64,000 nt of DNA, from assembly GCA_002869385.1 (NCBI GenBank), contig PKTB01000024.1, positions 372,001 through 436,000 on the forward strand, in the 5' to 3' direction. Positions 1 through 9,611 of the stretch are shown here, one piece after another. Position numbers and translations under genes: made by a program. This DNA is from Marinilabiliales bacterium. Its GTDB lineage: Bacteria; Bacteroidota; Bacteroidia; Bacteroidales; ML635J-15. The notes below the pieces were generated by a model that was given only the letters and a program-made list of their open reading frames with translations, did not search any database and was not told where the DNA came from. Within the stretch, counting starts at the first letter, position 1, and each line of letters begins with the position of its first letter.

Positions 1-345
1 CGCTAATAGTAAGTGACCTGTATTGATTTCTTCACTATTTAAAGATATAGCTTCGGAATACATAAACTTTTGTATTCTCTCAGTAGTTTTTGTAGGTACT
101 ACTTTGTCCATATCATCCATTGTAAGCTCATTGTCAATATTGCGGATATGAGTTTCAATTTTTTTACGAAGTTCACTAATGCTAACATCAAGTTCGTTTA
201 AAATATCAACTGCTTCGCATGAGTTGTTTCTTAAAATACCAAGAAAAAGGTGCTCCGGTCCCAGATAGTTGTTTCCAAGACGAATAGCTTCTTCTTTACT
301 GTACATTATTACATCAAGAAGTGATTGTGAAAATTGTCTTTTCAT
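1..345 (-). CDS. clpC: ClpC/ClpA-type AAA+ unfoldase, N-terminal fragment (cut by window edge)
   Basis: Only the first 115 residues lie in the window; the rest runs off the left edge. They form the Clp N-terminal repeat domain that docks adaptors and substrates: the start MKRQFSQSLL, then SKEEAIRLGNNYLGPEHL in the first repeat and NTGHLLLA in the second. In this family the N-domain is followed by two AAA+ modules that unfold proteins and feed them to the ClpP protease in the cytoplasm. The ATG at 345 gives the canonical start. The gene is transcribed away from gyrA across a 271-base AT-rich spacer. Without the AAA+ modules ClpA and ClpC cannot be told apart; ClpC is favoured because it is the usual form in Bacteroidota. 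Confidence 0.82.
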   Translation of the reverse strand, partial: MKRQFSQSLLDVIMYSKEEAIRLGNNYLGPEHLFLGILRNNSCEAVDILNELDVSISELRKKIETHIRNIDNELTMDDMDKVVPTKTTERIQKFMYSEAISLNSEEINTGHLLLA

Positions 346-616
346 AATTTATTTGCTAATAAACTCTTCAGTTTCTTCTATTTTTAATTATTATTTTACA
401 AAATTACTAAATTTTCTCGTTTATAAAACAAATAAATTGCCTTAAAGTTCGTTTTACATACACTATAAAAAAGCATAATATTTATAAACAATTTTTGTTG
501 AAAAGTTACCTTATATATATATAAGAAAGAAAAATTAAAAACTTATCTTAGTAAACTTTTGTGTGAAAACATAAGTATTTGATAAATAGACTAATACGAT
601 TTAAAATAAATAAGAT

Positions 617-3175
617 ATGTCGGAAGAGGTAAAAGATTCAAGAATACTTGAAATTAACATTGAGGATGAAATGAAATCGGCATACATTGATTATTCAATG
701 TCTGTTATTGTTTCAAGGGCTTTACCTGATGTGAGAGATGGACTAAAGCCAGTTCAGAGGAGAATATTATATGGAATGTCCGAATTGGGTGTTTCGTCGA
801 GTAAATCATATAAGAAATCAGCGAGAATAGTTGGTGAAGTATTGGGGAAGTATCACCCTCACGGTGACTCCAGTGTTTATATGGCAATGGTTCGTATGGC
901 ACAGGAATGGTCATTGAGGTATACTTTGGTTGACGGACAAGGTAACTTTGGTTCTGTTGATGGAGATAGCCCAGCTGCTATGCGTTATACCGAAGCAAGA
1001 ATGGCAAAAATAGCTGATGAATTATTGGTTGATATAGATAAAGAAACCGTAGATTTTAACCTTAATTTTGATGATACTCTTGAGGAACCATCTGTTATGC
1101 CAACAAAATTACCAAACTTACTTCTAAATGGAGCAAGTGGTATTGCAGTAGGTATGGCAACAAATATGGCTCCTCACAATTTGACTCAAACAGTTGATGC
1201 TATTATTGCTTATATTGATGATAAAGATGTTGAAATAAGTGAGCTTTCTGAAATAGTTCAGGCACCTGATTTTCCTACAGGAGGAATTATATATGGTATT
1301 GATGGTGTTAGAGAAGCCTACGAAACTGGTAGGGGAAGAGTTGTAATCAGAGCAAAAACTGACATTGAGGTAGATAATAATGGAAGAGAAAAAATTATTG
1401 TCACTGAAATTCCTTATATGGTTAATAAGGCAGAACTTATTATTAAAATAGCTGACCTTATTAATGAAAAACGAATTGATGGAATCTCAAATATCAACGA
1501 TGAATCAGACCGTAAAGGTATGAGAATTGTTATAGACCTTAAGAGAGATGCTGTTGCAAATGTTGTCCTTAACAAATTGTACAAATTTACTGCAATGCAG
1601 TCATCTTTTAGCATAAATAATATTGCTCTTGTTAAAGGTCGTCCTGAATTATTGAATCTAAAGGGATTGATAAGCAATTTTGTGGAGCATCGTCACGAGG
1701 TAGTGGTTCGTAGAACAAAGTATGAACTTAGAAAAGCAGAAGAAAGAGCACATATATTAGAAGGTTTAATTATTGCGAGTGATAATATTGATGAAGTTAT
1801 TGAGATAATAAAAAAATCTCCAAGTCCAGATGTTGCTCGTGAACGCTTGATGGAGCGTTTCGAACTTTCTGATATTCAATCCAGAGCAATTGTCGATATG
1901 AGATTAAGACAATTAACAGGATTGGAGCAGGATAAACTAAGAAGTTAGTATCAGGATTTGATTGACAGAATTAAATATTTAAATGAGATACTTGGAAATT
2001 TAGACCTTCGTATGCAAATCATTAAAGATGAAATGATTGCAATAAAAGAGAAATATGGTGATGAAAGGAAAACGGATATAATTTATGCTTCCGAAGATCT
2101 TAATCCTGAAGATTTCTATGCAGATGAAGAAGTTGTAATTACAATTTCTCACTTAGGTTATATTAAAAGAACTGCACTAACTGAGTTTAGGGCACAGAAT
2201 AGAGGTGGAGTAGGTTCTAAAGGCTCAACAACTCGTGAGGAAGATTTTATTGAGCATATGTTTGTTGCAACAATGCATAATACTCTTTTATTGTTCACTA
2301 AGAATGGTAAGTGTTTCTGGCTTAAAGTTTATGAAATACCTGAAGGTTCTCGTGCATCAAAAGGAAGAGCAATGCAGAATCTTATTAATATTGAGCCAGA
2401 TGACGAAGTTAGAGCATATATGAATGTTATTTCATTAAAAGATGAAGAATACTTAGATAACTCATATATTGTAATGTGTACTCAAAACGGAGTATTTAAA
2501 AAGACAAGATTACGCGAATATTCTCGTCCTCGTAAAAATGGTGTTAATGCGATTAATGTAAGAGAAGGAGATTTATTGCTAACTGCGAATATAATTGAGG
2601 ACAAACCTGACGAGCCGGTAGCAAATGTTATGATTGGAGCAAGAAATGGTAAGGTTATACGTTTTGTACATGATGCAGTTAGACCAATTGGTAGTACAGC
2701 AACCGGAGTTAAAGGTATTACTCTTGAAAAAGGAGATCAGGTAATCGGTATGATTATCGTTAAAGAGAATCAGGAAATTCTTGTCGTTTCAGAAAATGGT
2801 TACGGTAAGAGGTCAAGTATTGATGATTATCGTATTACGAATAGAGGTGGCAAAGGTGTTAAAACCATTAATGTTACTGAGAAAACAGGTAAATTAATTG
2901 ATATCTCTGCTGTTACAGATAATGACCATTTAATGATTATTAATAAGTCAGGTATTACTATTCGTTTAGCAGTAGAAGATTTAAGAGTTATGGGTCGCGC
3001 AACTCAGGGTGTAAGATTAATAAACTTAAAAGATGATGATTCTATTGCTTCAGTTGCAAAAATTGAAAATGGAGCTCTCGAAGATAAAGAAGAATTAACA
3101 GATACTGATAATGAGGAGATTAATGTAGAGGAAAAACCAGACCAGGAATCTTCTGAAAGCAAGGAATCAGAATAG
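617..3175 (+). CDS. gyrA: DNA gyrase subunit A, interrupted by an in-frame TAG
   Basis: GyrA cuts and rejoins DNA in the GyrA2GyrB2 complex to introduce negative supercoils. The breakage-reunion domain holds the catalytic Tyr at residue 124 in AAMRYTEARM, the quinolone-pocket motif HPHGDSS at residues 80-86, and the downstream coiled-coil. The C-terminal beta-pinwheel carries a GyrA-box-like QNRGGVG near residue 527, and the tail is acidic. Total length is 852 codons, normal for the family. Codon 444 (1946-1948) is TAG between KLRS and YQDLID, where relatives carry an acidic residue, so GAG to TAG is the simplest reading. Translation continues in the same frame with full conservation to the TAG at 3173-3175. 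The residue matching E. coli Asp87 is Met89. Identity is certain; whether the stop is real is not. Confidence 0.95.
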
Positions 3176-3200
3176 AATTTTTTGATTGGCAAAGTATTTG

Positions 3201-3208
3201 TATATTTG
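3201..3208 (+). promoter_or_regulatory. candidate -7 promoter element for the TPR gene
   Basis: The octamer TATATTTG fits the Bacteroidota -7 consensus TAnnTTTG and lies 30 bases before the ATG at 3238. A TTTG at 3181-3184 could be the -33 element, but the 16-base spacing is shorter than the usual 19-21. Confidence 0.35.
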
Positions 3209-3237
3209 AATTGTAATTAAACTAAAAGATAATTATT

Positions 3238-4506
3238 ATGAAAAAATTAAGTGTATTTATTGTTCTCGCAATGTTAAGTGTAGCTGTTTTTGGACAGAAA
3301 AGAAATGTTACAAGCGCATGGAGTTATCTCAAAGATGGATTTTTAGATGATGCAAAAAAATCTATCGACAAAGCTGAAATACATGATGATACTAAAGACT
3401 GGTACAAAACATATTATTTTAAAGGTCAGATTTATCAAGAATTAGGTATTTCAGAAAAACCAAAATATAGATAATTATGTGATGATTGTTTTGATATCTC
3501 TTTTAATGCTTATATGAAAGCTATAAAGTTAAACTTTGTAAGCGAAGAGCATAGAAATATAGACTTTGAGAGTGAACTTGGATTGATGGAGTTTGCAAAA
3601 ATCTTGAATGAAAATGATGAAAGAAATTATGAAGATTCTGAAGCTCTATATGATATATTAATGAATAGGTTTCCTGCTCTATCAAATGCATTTATCAATC
3701 AGGGTGTAACTGCATACCAGGGTGGGGACTTTGAAACTGCTTATGGGAATTTTGAAAAAGCTGTGCAAATTTCAACTCTTGCATTTAAAGTTGACACTCA
3801 GTTATATTATTTCGCTTCATTAGCTGCAATTAAAGCAGAGAAGTTCGAAGAAGCAATTCAATTGAACGATGTTTTGATACAATTGAATTATGGTGCCAAT
3901 GATGAAGATAGAGTGGGTATTTATTTAAATCAGGCAACTGCATATAAATTTACTGGTGATACTGTTAAAATGCTTGAAACTCTTGAAAATGGTATTGAGA
4001 AGTTCCCTGAAAATAACTATGCTTTGGTTATTGAAACTTTCAACTATTATGTTAATACAGGTGAGAATGAAAAAGCATTTGAATATATAACAATGGCTAT
4101 TGACCAAAATCCTGATGATGCACAGTTTTATGTAATTAAAGGAACTCTTCTTGAGGAATTAGGGCGTAAGCTTGAAGCTCAAACTGAGTATGAAAAAGCT
4201 ATTGAATTGCAACCTGAGAACTTCGATGCAAACTATAGTTTGGGTGCGTTCTATTACAATACAGCTGTTGATACTTTAGATTGGGCAGATAAGAATATCC
4301 CAATTACTGAGTTCCAAAAGCTAGATGAGTTTAAGCAAATATCTAACGGTTATTTTGAGAAATCATTACCATATCTTGAAAAAGCTTATGCTCAGCAACC
4401 TAAAAACGTAAACGTTTTAGGTACATTGCGTACCATCTATTACAGACTTCAAAGAATGGAAGAGTACGAAAAAATTAAAGCAGAACTTGACGCACTAACA
4501 GAATAA
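3238..4506 (+). CDS. secreted TPR-repeat protein, interrupted by an in-frame TAA
   Basis: This 422-codon protein has a signal peptide (MKKLSVFIVL..., cleaved near VFGQ) and several tetratricopeptide repeats. Examples are AFINQGVTAYQGGDFETAY, the block beginning AQFYVIKGTLLEEL, and NFDANYSLGAFYY, so it is a periplasmic or outer-membrane scaffold protein. Codon 79 (3472-3474) is TAA between KPKYR and LCDDCFD. The frame continues without any shift to the TAA at 4504-4506. A GAA to TAA change would restore it. It follows gyrA by 62 bases with its own candidate promoter. A strong hairpin terminator follows. The partner bound by the repeats cannot be told from sequence. Confidence 0.85.
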
Positions 4507-4527
4507 TAATCACTTCATATATAAATG

Positions 4528-4554
4528 AAAAGCTCCTAACTAGGAGCTTTTTTT
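4528..4554. terminator. bidirectional intrinsic terminator
   Basis: A perfect 10-bp stem (4528-4537 with 4542-4551) closes a 4-base AACT loop, with T-runs on the plus strand and A-runs giving U's on the minus strand. It sits between the convergent TPR and asparaginase genes and serves both. Confidence 0.85.
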
Positions 4555-5573
4555 ATGCTAGTTCACCACGAATACTAATTGTTAGTAGCTTCCTTACTTC
4601 CTTTAATGAGTAGTCCTGAGCAAGAAGGTACATTAGTTTTGCTACTGCAGCTTCTGTTGTCATATCGTCTCCGCTAATAACTCCGATTTCTTTAAGTTTT
4701 TTACTTGTCGCGTATTTGCCTTGTTGAACGTGACCAACTGTACATTGACTTATATTTAAAATAATAATATCATTTTTTATGGCCTTATCAAATATGCTGA
4801 TAATTTCATCTGCAGATGGAGCATTACCGGAACCGTAGGTTTCTAAAACTATGCCTTTAAGATTTGGAATTTCAGTAATTGCTTTAATTACTTGTGCTTG
4901 TATACCCGGGAATAGCTTTATAATTGCTATATCATTGCAAAGTTTATCACGGTGAATAAGGAAATCAATTTTTGTTCTGTATAATTTATCTTATTCAATG
5001 TTTATTTCTGTACCGACATGTGCTAATAGTGGGTAATTTGGAGAACGAAATGCATCGAAGTTCTCAGCACTTATTTTAGTAGTTCTGTTACCACGGTATA
5101 AATTATCTTCAAAGTAAATGCAAACTTCCTGAATTAAAGGTTTATTGTTTTTTTTGAATGCAAGCAAGTTCAATTGCAGAAATTATATTTTCGCGTCCGT
5201 CTGTTCTTAATAAGCCTAGTGGGAGTTGTGAACCTGTTAAAATCACAGGTTTTGTTAAATTCTCTAGCATAAAGCTTAGTGCAGATGCGGTATATGCCAT
5301 TGTGTCTGATCCATGAAGAATAACAAAACCATCATACTTGTCATAATTTTCAACTATTACATTACTGAGTTCTTTCCAGAATTCCGTATTTGCATCGGAC
5401 GAATCTATCAGGTTTTCAAAGCTGTATGAATCTATTTCTGCCGGAAAGCTCTTTAATAATGGAATATAATTTTGCAGGTTTTCAAATGTAAATGGGAGTA
5501 GTGTGCCATTATCATCTTTAATCATACCAATTGTTCCACCGGTATATATTATTAAAATATCTGGTTTCTTCAT
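4553..5573 (-). CDS. ansA: type I asparaginase, frameshifted and with an in-frame TAA
   Basis: Hydrolyses L-asparagine to aspartate and ammonia; type I enzymes are cytoplasmic, and no signal peptide is seen. The N-terminus has the first catalytic threonine motif TGGTIGM and the second motif HGSDTMAYT, followed by LTGSQLPLG. The frame breaks at an A8 run (T8 on the plus strand, 5148-5155): removing one A gives ACIQKNNKPLIQEV and restores the family sequence QEVCIYFEDNLYRGNR. A second lesion, TAA at 4991-4993 after EINIE, interrupts the same gene. The frame then goes on through LETYGSGNAP, typical of the C-terminal domain, to a TAA at 4553-4555. The repaired length is 339 residues, normal for AnsA. 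Two independent lesions make this the most damaged gene here; it could be a true pseudogene. Confidence 0.85.
5148..5155 (-). other. homopolymer frameshift site in ansA
   Basis: Eight consecutive T on the plus strand (A8 in the mRNA). The upstream and downstream asparaginase frames join if this run has seven bases. It is either an indel error, a real frameshift, or a polymerase-slippage site that would yield some in-frame mRNA. Confidence 0.75.
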
Positions 5574-5600
5574 TAAACAGTTCTTTTAAGTGCTGCAAAA

Positions 5601-6794
5601 CTATAAAAAATTGTTTTCTAATAGACCTGTAAAAACAATTTCTGACCACATTCGGTAACCTAAAGGAGTCATATGGCCATCTATAGGCCAGTAAAGATAG
5701 GTGATTGGGATAATAAAGGCATTTTGATTATTTTGATAGAAATCAAGAATATCAATTAGAATAATATCTTCATTATTCTTTAGTTTATTTATTAAATCTT
5801 TGTATGCATTAGACTGGTAATCATAGTTTTGACAGGCATGAAAATCGGGAAAAGTTATAATATATAAATTAGTGTTTTTATCATTTGCTTTTTGTTGTAA
5901 AGCAAGTATTTGATTATATATTTTAGTACATGCTTCAATTTCGAGTTCATTTAATTCATCTTTATTCATAAAAAACTCTGGGTAGTCATAAAATACATGG
6001 CTAACAGCTCTAAAAATATAACTCCATGAGTAAAAATAGTAACCTAAGGGTTGTTTTTTTATAAGATAGCTATTTGTTTTTTTGCAGTTTCTTCTATTAA
6101 TTAGATCCAACATATCGTTTTCACTTATACTTAGCATCAAATTGTCAGGATGTAATATACTGTCTAATTGAGTATATAATTCAATTGACATTTCAGGGTC
6201 ATGACCTGAGATTCCTGCATTAATTACATAATAATTATTTTGAGAGCTGTCATTAAGTCTTTTCTGTAATAAAATCTGCCAAGTAGAGTCCTGATGTGTG
6301 CCAACACCTTCTGTAAAAGAGTCACAGATGGTTAGTATTGTAGTTTTATCTTTGATAAGTTCAACTAATTCAGACTTTTCTCTGATACCCAATTCGTTAT
6401 ATTTATGAGTATATGAGAAGTCTTTTGTTTGAAATATATAATTGCTGTTTTTTTTATGACAGTGTTCAAAACCGGTATTTGTATTCCATAATTTGTTCTT
6501 TAATAAGTCATATCCATTAGTGTAGGGTGAAATATAAAATAAACCATAATTCTTTTCACTATATGATTGGTATTTTTCAGCAAAGACTCTTAGACTCATA
6601 TCAATAATAAGTATAAAGCCAACAATAGTGATAATACAGTATTTAATGTTTTTTAAATTTTGTTTGGATAGATTTCTTCTACGAATAATCTTGATGAGAT
6701 AGTGTATAGCAATTCCAATAACCGGGTAGAAGACAAGTGTGGATAAAAACCACGATCTACCCAGAAAGAGCAACGCCACATGAATAATAAGCAA
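5601..6794 (-). CDS. membrane-anchored SGNH/GDSL-like hydrolase of a carbamoyltransferase cluster
   Basis: Two N-terminal hydrophobic segments lead into an SGNH-like domain. Visible blocks are DSFTEG with the presumed nucleophile Ser near residue 159, NAGISGHDP as the oxyanion Gly block, and DGHMTPLGY with the catalytic Asp-His near the C-terminus. The family removes or adds acyl groups on sugars or other envelope molecules; the substrate is unknown. The first ATG/GTG/TTG is the TTG at 6794, but the coding pattern extends upstream to a CTG at 6848 giving MKKKYKHLG, a much more typical start (415 residues). It is the last gene of the DciA, carbamoyltransferase, DUF5989, SxtJ run. A paralogue lies at 17532-18959 (shared SFTEG..THQDSTW). 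Confidence 0.75.
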   Translation of the reverse strand: MLIIHVALLFLGRSWFLSTLVFYPVIGIAIHYLIKIIRRRNLSKQNLKNIKYCIITIVGFILIIDMSLRVFAEKYQSYSEKNYGLFYISPYTNGYDLLKNKLWNTNTGFEHCHKKNSNYIFQTKDFSYTHKYNELGIREKSELVELIKDKTTILTICDSFTEGVGTHQDSTWQILLQKRLNDSSQNNYYVINAGISGHDPEMSIELYTQLDSILHPDNLMLSISENDMLDLINRRNCKKTNSYLIKKQPLGYYFYSWSYIFRAVSHVFYDYPEFFMNKDELNELEIEACTKIYNQILALQQKANDKNTNLYIITFPDFHACQNYDYQSNAYKDLINKLKNNEDIILIDILDFYQNNQNAFIIPITYLYWPIDGHMTPLGYRMWSEIVFTGLLENNFL

Positions 6795-6849
6795 AATTGT
6801 ATAAATTATAATGGCGGCAATTCCAAGATGTTTATATTTCTTTTTCAGC

Positions 6850-7209
6850 TTACCAGGGTTTACTAAAATCTATTTCTTTTTTCTCTTTTTTAATCCAGTA
6901 TGTATGGTTTCGTTTTGTTATTATACTCTTTTTTCTACTAAAAAGTTTCTGTAATAATGAAATTGGAAACAAAAAAAGATAAAAAATAGCACTTAATAGT
7001 ATTTTACTTACTACAAAACCAAGTGCTTTTCCAAGGCCTTGCCATAAATATGATATTATTTTTGCAACAAATGGAATTAGAGCAGATGAAATAGCTATTA
7101 CGGCTGCAATATAATAAAGAATTTGCAGGTCCTTCAGAAAACCTATAATGACTAAACCTCCTGTGATTACAAGGCAATCCGTAATATGTCTTTTTCTATC
7201 TTTAATCAT
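6850..7209 (-). CDS. SxtJ-family small membrane protein
   Basis: A 119-residue protein with two or three membrane segments (around residues 14-28, 32-50 and 66-86) and a lysine-rich cytoplasmic tail ending DFSKPW. Size, topology and position beside a NodU-type carbamoyltransferase and a DUF5989 gene match the SxtJ family. Those proteins accompany O-carbamoyltransferases in saxitoxin and many envelope or natural-product loci, and their biochemical role is not established. The ATG at 7209 overlaps the stop of the DUF5989 gene in a TAATG junction, so translation is probably coupled. The assignment rests on context as much as on sequence. Confidence 0.7.
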   Translation of the reverse strand: MIKDRKRHITDCLVITGGLVIIGFLKDLQILYYIAAVIAISSALIPFVAKIISYLWQGLGKALGFVVSKILLSAIFYLFLFPISLLQKLFSRKKSIITKRNHTYWIKKEKKEIDFSKPW

Positions 7210-7358
7210 TAAAACAATGTATATACAAATGGTGCAACGCTGCTTGATCCTCCAAATACTATTAGAGCTCCAATTAGCAATAATACAATAATCATTGGAA
7301 TCAGCCAGTATTTGCGCCGTTCTTTTAAAAAGCCTAATATGTCTCTAATAAATTCCAT
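7209..7358 (-). CDS. DUF5989 (SxtK-like) 49-residue membrane protein
   Basis: The tiny protein starts MEFIRDILGFLKERRKYW, has one membrane helix (WLIPMIIVLLLIGALIV) and ends FGGSSSVAPFVYTLF, the hallmark layout of DUF5989. The start is the ATG at 7358. The same frame is open further upstream to 7442, but that part lies inside the carbamoyltransferase gene and is not the real protein. The gene begins 1 base past the carbamoyltransferase stop and overlaps the SxtJ start, so the three are probably made together. Function unknown; in known loci it always travels with a carbamoyltransferase and SxtJ. Confidence 0.8.
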   Translation of the reverse strand: MEFIRDILGFLKERRKYWLIPMIIVLLLIGALIVFGGSSSVAPFVYTLF

Positions 7359-7359
7359 C

Positions 7360-9210
7360 TTAATCTGGTTTAAAATTCTGTTGAAACTTAGTTTGGTTGA
7401 TATGTTGATCTTGTTTGTGTAATACCAGATTATCCATAACAAGAATATCCATTTCTGTATTCATAAAACAACGGTAGGCATCATCAGGTGTACAAACTAT
7501 TGGTTCTCCACGAACATTAAAACTAGTATTTACGATAAGACCTGTGTTGCTTAGTTTTTTGAATTCTGATATCAATTTATGGTATTTTGGATTTGTTTCT
7601 TTATTCACTGTTTGAATCCTTGCTGAGAAATCACAATGAGTAATAGCCGGAACTATAGACCTCTGAGTATAAAGCTTGTCCATTAAATCAAGAGATTCAT
7701 AATTATCAGGTAGTTGCTTTCTTATATCTTTTTGGACGTCTGCTACTAAAAGCATATAAGGAGAGGGGGCATTTAGTTGAAAGTAAGTATTATTGTCTTC
7801 CTCAAGTACTGAAGGAGCAAAGGGTCTGAATCCCTCGCGATATTTGATCTTCAGGTTGAGTTTTTTTTGAGTTTCAGGATTCCTAGCATCCGCTAATATG
7901 CTTCTATTCCCAAGTGCTCTGGGACCAAATTCCATTCGACCTTGGTACCAACCTACAACATTATCATCAGCTATATGTTTTGCAACTTTAGTATATAACT
8001 CTTCTGTATCATAAGTATAGTATTTAGCATTATATTTTCTGGCAATTTTTAAAATATCATTTTTGGAAAACTCGGGACCTAGATATGCCCCCTTCATTTT
8101 ATCCTTTGATGATGGGCGATATTTAATCTTTTTATCAATATGAGCAAAAGCTAGAGCAGCACCAACAGCACCACCTGCATCACCTGATGCAGGCTGAATA
8201 TATATATTGCTGAATATTCCTTGATTCAGTAGTTTTCCGTTGGCAACACAATTTAAAGAAACACCCCCGGCAAGACATAGATTGTCTTCATTTGTAAGCT
8301 TTTTAGCTTCAGAGGCCATTTTTAGAACAATCTCTTCAGTAACAATTTGAATTGCTAAGGCAAGATTACTATGTTCTTGGTTTATTGGATCAGATGGTTT
8401 ACGTCTTTTAAAACCGAAAAGTTTTTCCCATTTAGCAGATTTTACCATTCTTAAGCTTGTTGCAAAACCAAAATACTTCATATTAAGTAAAATACTGCCA
8501 TCATCAGCAATGTCAACTAATTTCGATTTAATAATTTCAATATACTGGTTTACTTCCTTTGATTCATGATTGCCATATGGTGCAAGCCCCATAAGTTTAT
8601 ATTCTCCACTGTTTACAACAAATCCAAGAAAGTATGTAAATGCTGAATATAGTAATACAAGCGAATTTGGGTAGTGTAATTCTTTAATTATTGTGATACC
8701 ATCTTTATCAGCTTTTGAAATTGATGCTGAAGCCCATTCACCCATACCATCAATTGTCAATACTGCAGCAGATTCATACCCCGAAGTGTAAAATGATGAT
8801 GCAGCATGCGAGAGGTGATGTTCTGAAAATCTTATTTTGATTTCATATCTTGTGTAATCTCCAACTTTTTTTAAAGATTTTAGAATTTGATCTTTAATAA
8901 AGAGTTTTTCCTGAACCCAAACTGGTATTGATTTTACAAAAGGAACAACTCCTTTAGGTGAGAAATAATAGAAGGACTCCATCAATCTTTCAAATTTTAG
9001 GAATGGCTTCTCATAATAAACAATTGCTTCAAGATTATCAATATTTAATCCAGCTTCGTCTAGGCAGTACTTCACTGCGTTTACAGGAAATGAAGAATCG
9101 TGTTTTTTTCGGGTAAATCTCTCTTCTTGAGCTGCTGCAATAATCTCATCATTATAAATAAGACATGCGGCTGAATCGTGATAATATGCTGAAATTCCTA
9201 GAATATACAT
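7360..9210 (-). CDS. O-carbamoyltransferase, NodU/CmcH family
   Basis: This 616-residue enzyme transfers a carbamoyl group from carbamoyl phosphate, through carbamoyl-adenylate, to a hydroxyl on a sugar or small molecule. The N-terminal domain opens MYILGISAYYHDSAAC, and HHLSHAASSFY carries the conserved HxxH-type metal/nucleotide residues, followed by LTIDGMGEW. LAGGVSLNCVANG and ASGDAGGAVGAA belong to the nucleotide-binding fold. The C-terminal half has GRMEFGPRALGNRSILAD and NTSFNVRGEPIV, typical of the carbamoyltransferase C-domain. Length is typical. It overlaps the DciA-like gene in a TAATG junction and is followed by DUF5989, SxtJ and an SGNH protein. The acceptor is unknown, but the membrane partners suggest a lipid-linked or exported glycan. 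Confidence 0.92.
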   Translation of the reverse strand: MYILGISAYYHDSAACLIYNDEIIAAAQEERFTRKKHDSSFPVNAVKYCLDEAGLNIDNLEAIVYYEKPFLKFERLMESFYYFSPKGVVPFVKSIPVWVQEKLFIKDQILKSLKKVGDYTRYEIKIRFSEHHLSHAASSFYTSGYESAAVLTIDGMGEWASASISKADKDGITIIKELHYPNSLVLLYSAFTYFLGFVVNSGEYKLMGLAPYGNHESKEVNQYIEIIKSKLVDIADDGSILLNMKYFGFATSLRMVKSAKWEKLFGFKRRKPSDPINQEHSNLALAIQIVTEEIVLKMASEAKKLTNEDNLCLAGGVSLNCVANGKLLNQGIFSNIYIQPASGDAGGAVGAALAFAHIDKKIKYRPSSKDKMKGAYLGPEFSKNDILKIARKYNAKYYTYDTEELYTKVAKHIADDNVVGWYQGRMEFGPRALGNRSILADARNPETQKKLNLKIKYREGFRPFAPSVLEEDNNTYFQLNAPSPYMLLVADVQKDIRKQLPDNYESLDLMDKLYTQRSIVPAITHCDFSARIQTVNKETNPKYHKLISEFKKLSNTGLIVNTSFNVRGEPIVCTPDDAYRCFMNTEMDILVMDNLVLHKQDQHINQTKFQQNFKPD

Positions 9211-9500
9211 TATCGAATGATAATTTCCTTAATAAATTCTCTACCAAGATTCTTATTTAATCTTTTTACTAGCTCTGATCTGATTAATAATAATTCGCTG
9301 CGAATAATAGAAGAATTTACACTTACAAAAAGCCTTGAAGAGTTTATCTGAATATCTGTTGTCGCATTTGCTACGTATGTTCCACAGACTTCCTTCCATA
9401 AAGATTTAACTCTTACTTTATCAAGACCATCATTGAGCTTATTTTCATCGATAGCCTGCTGAACTAAATCTTTAATGCTTATCGCTCCGGTTCTTTTCAT
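9210..9500 (-). CDS. DciA-like DUF721 protein
   Basis: A 96-residue protein of the DUF721 family. It has the typical pattern LVQQAIDENKLNDGLD, then VKSLWKEVCGTYVANAT, then a short beta stretch LFVSVNSSIIRSELLLIR and a terminal KEIIIR. The family includes DciA, the ancestral loader of the replicative helicase DnaB, but shorter members of unproven role are common in Bacteroidota. The start is placed at the ATG at 9500 (MKRTGAISIKDLV) rather than further upstream, because the extension is Cys/Phe-rich and unlike the family. Its stop overlaps the carbamoyltransferase start, so it heads that operon, though a functional link is not implied. Confidence 0.78.
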   Translation of the reverse strand: MKRTGAISIKDLVQQAIDENKLNDGLDKVRVKSLWKEVCGTYVANATTDIQINSSRLFVSVNSSIIRSELLLIRSELVKRLNKNLGREFIKEIIIR

Positions 9501-9611
9501 TGTTATCAGGAATGAATTACAATTACAAATATCATAAAAAAAACCTATCAAACCTAAGCTAAGTAATAATTTATTATATATTTACAATAACAAATTTAAA
9601 TTAATCAAATT

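Noticed and set aside
7359..7442. Upstream extension of the DUF5989 gene
   Set aside because: This lies inside the carbamoyltransferase coding region; the ATG at 7358 gives the family-typical 49 residues.
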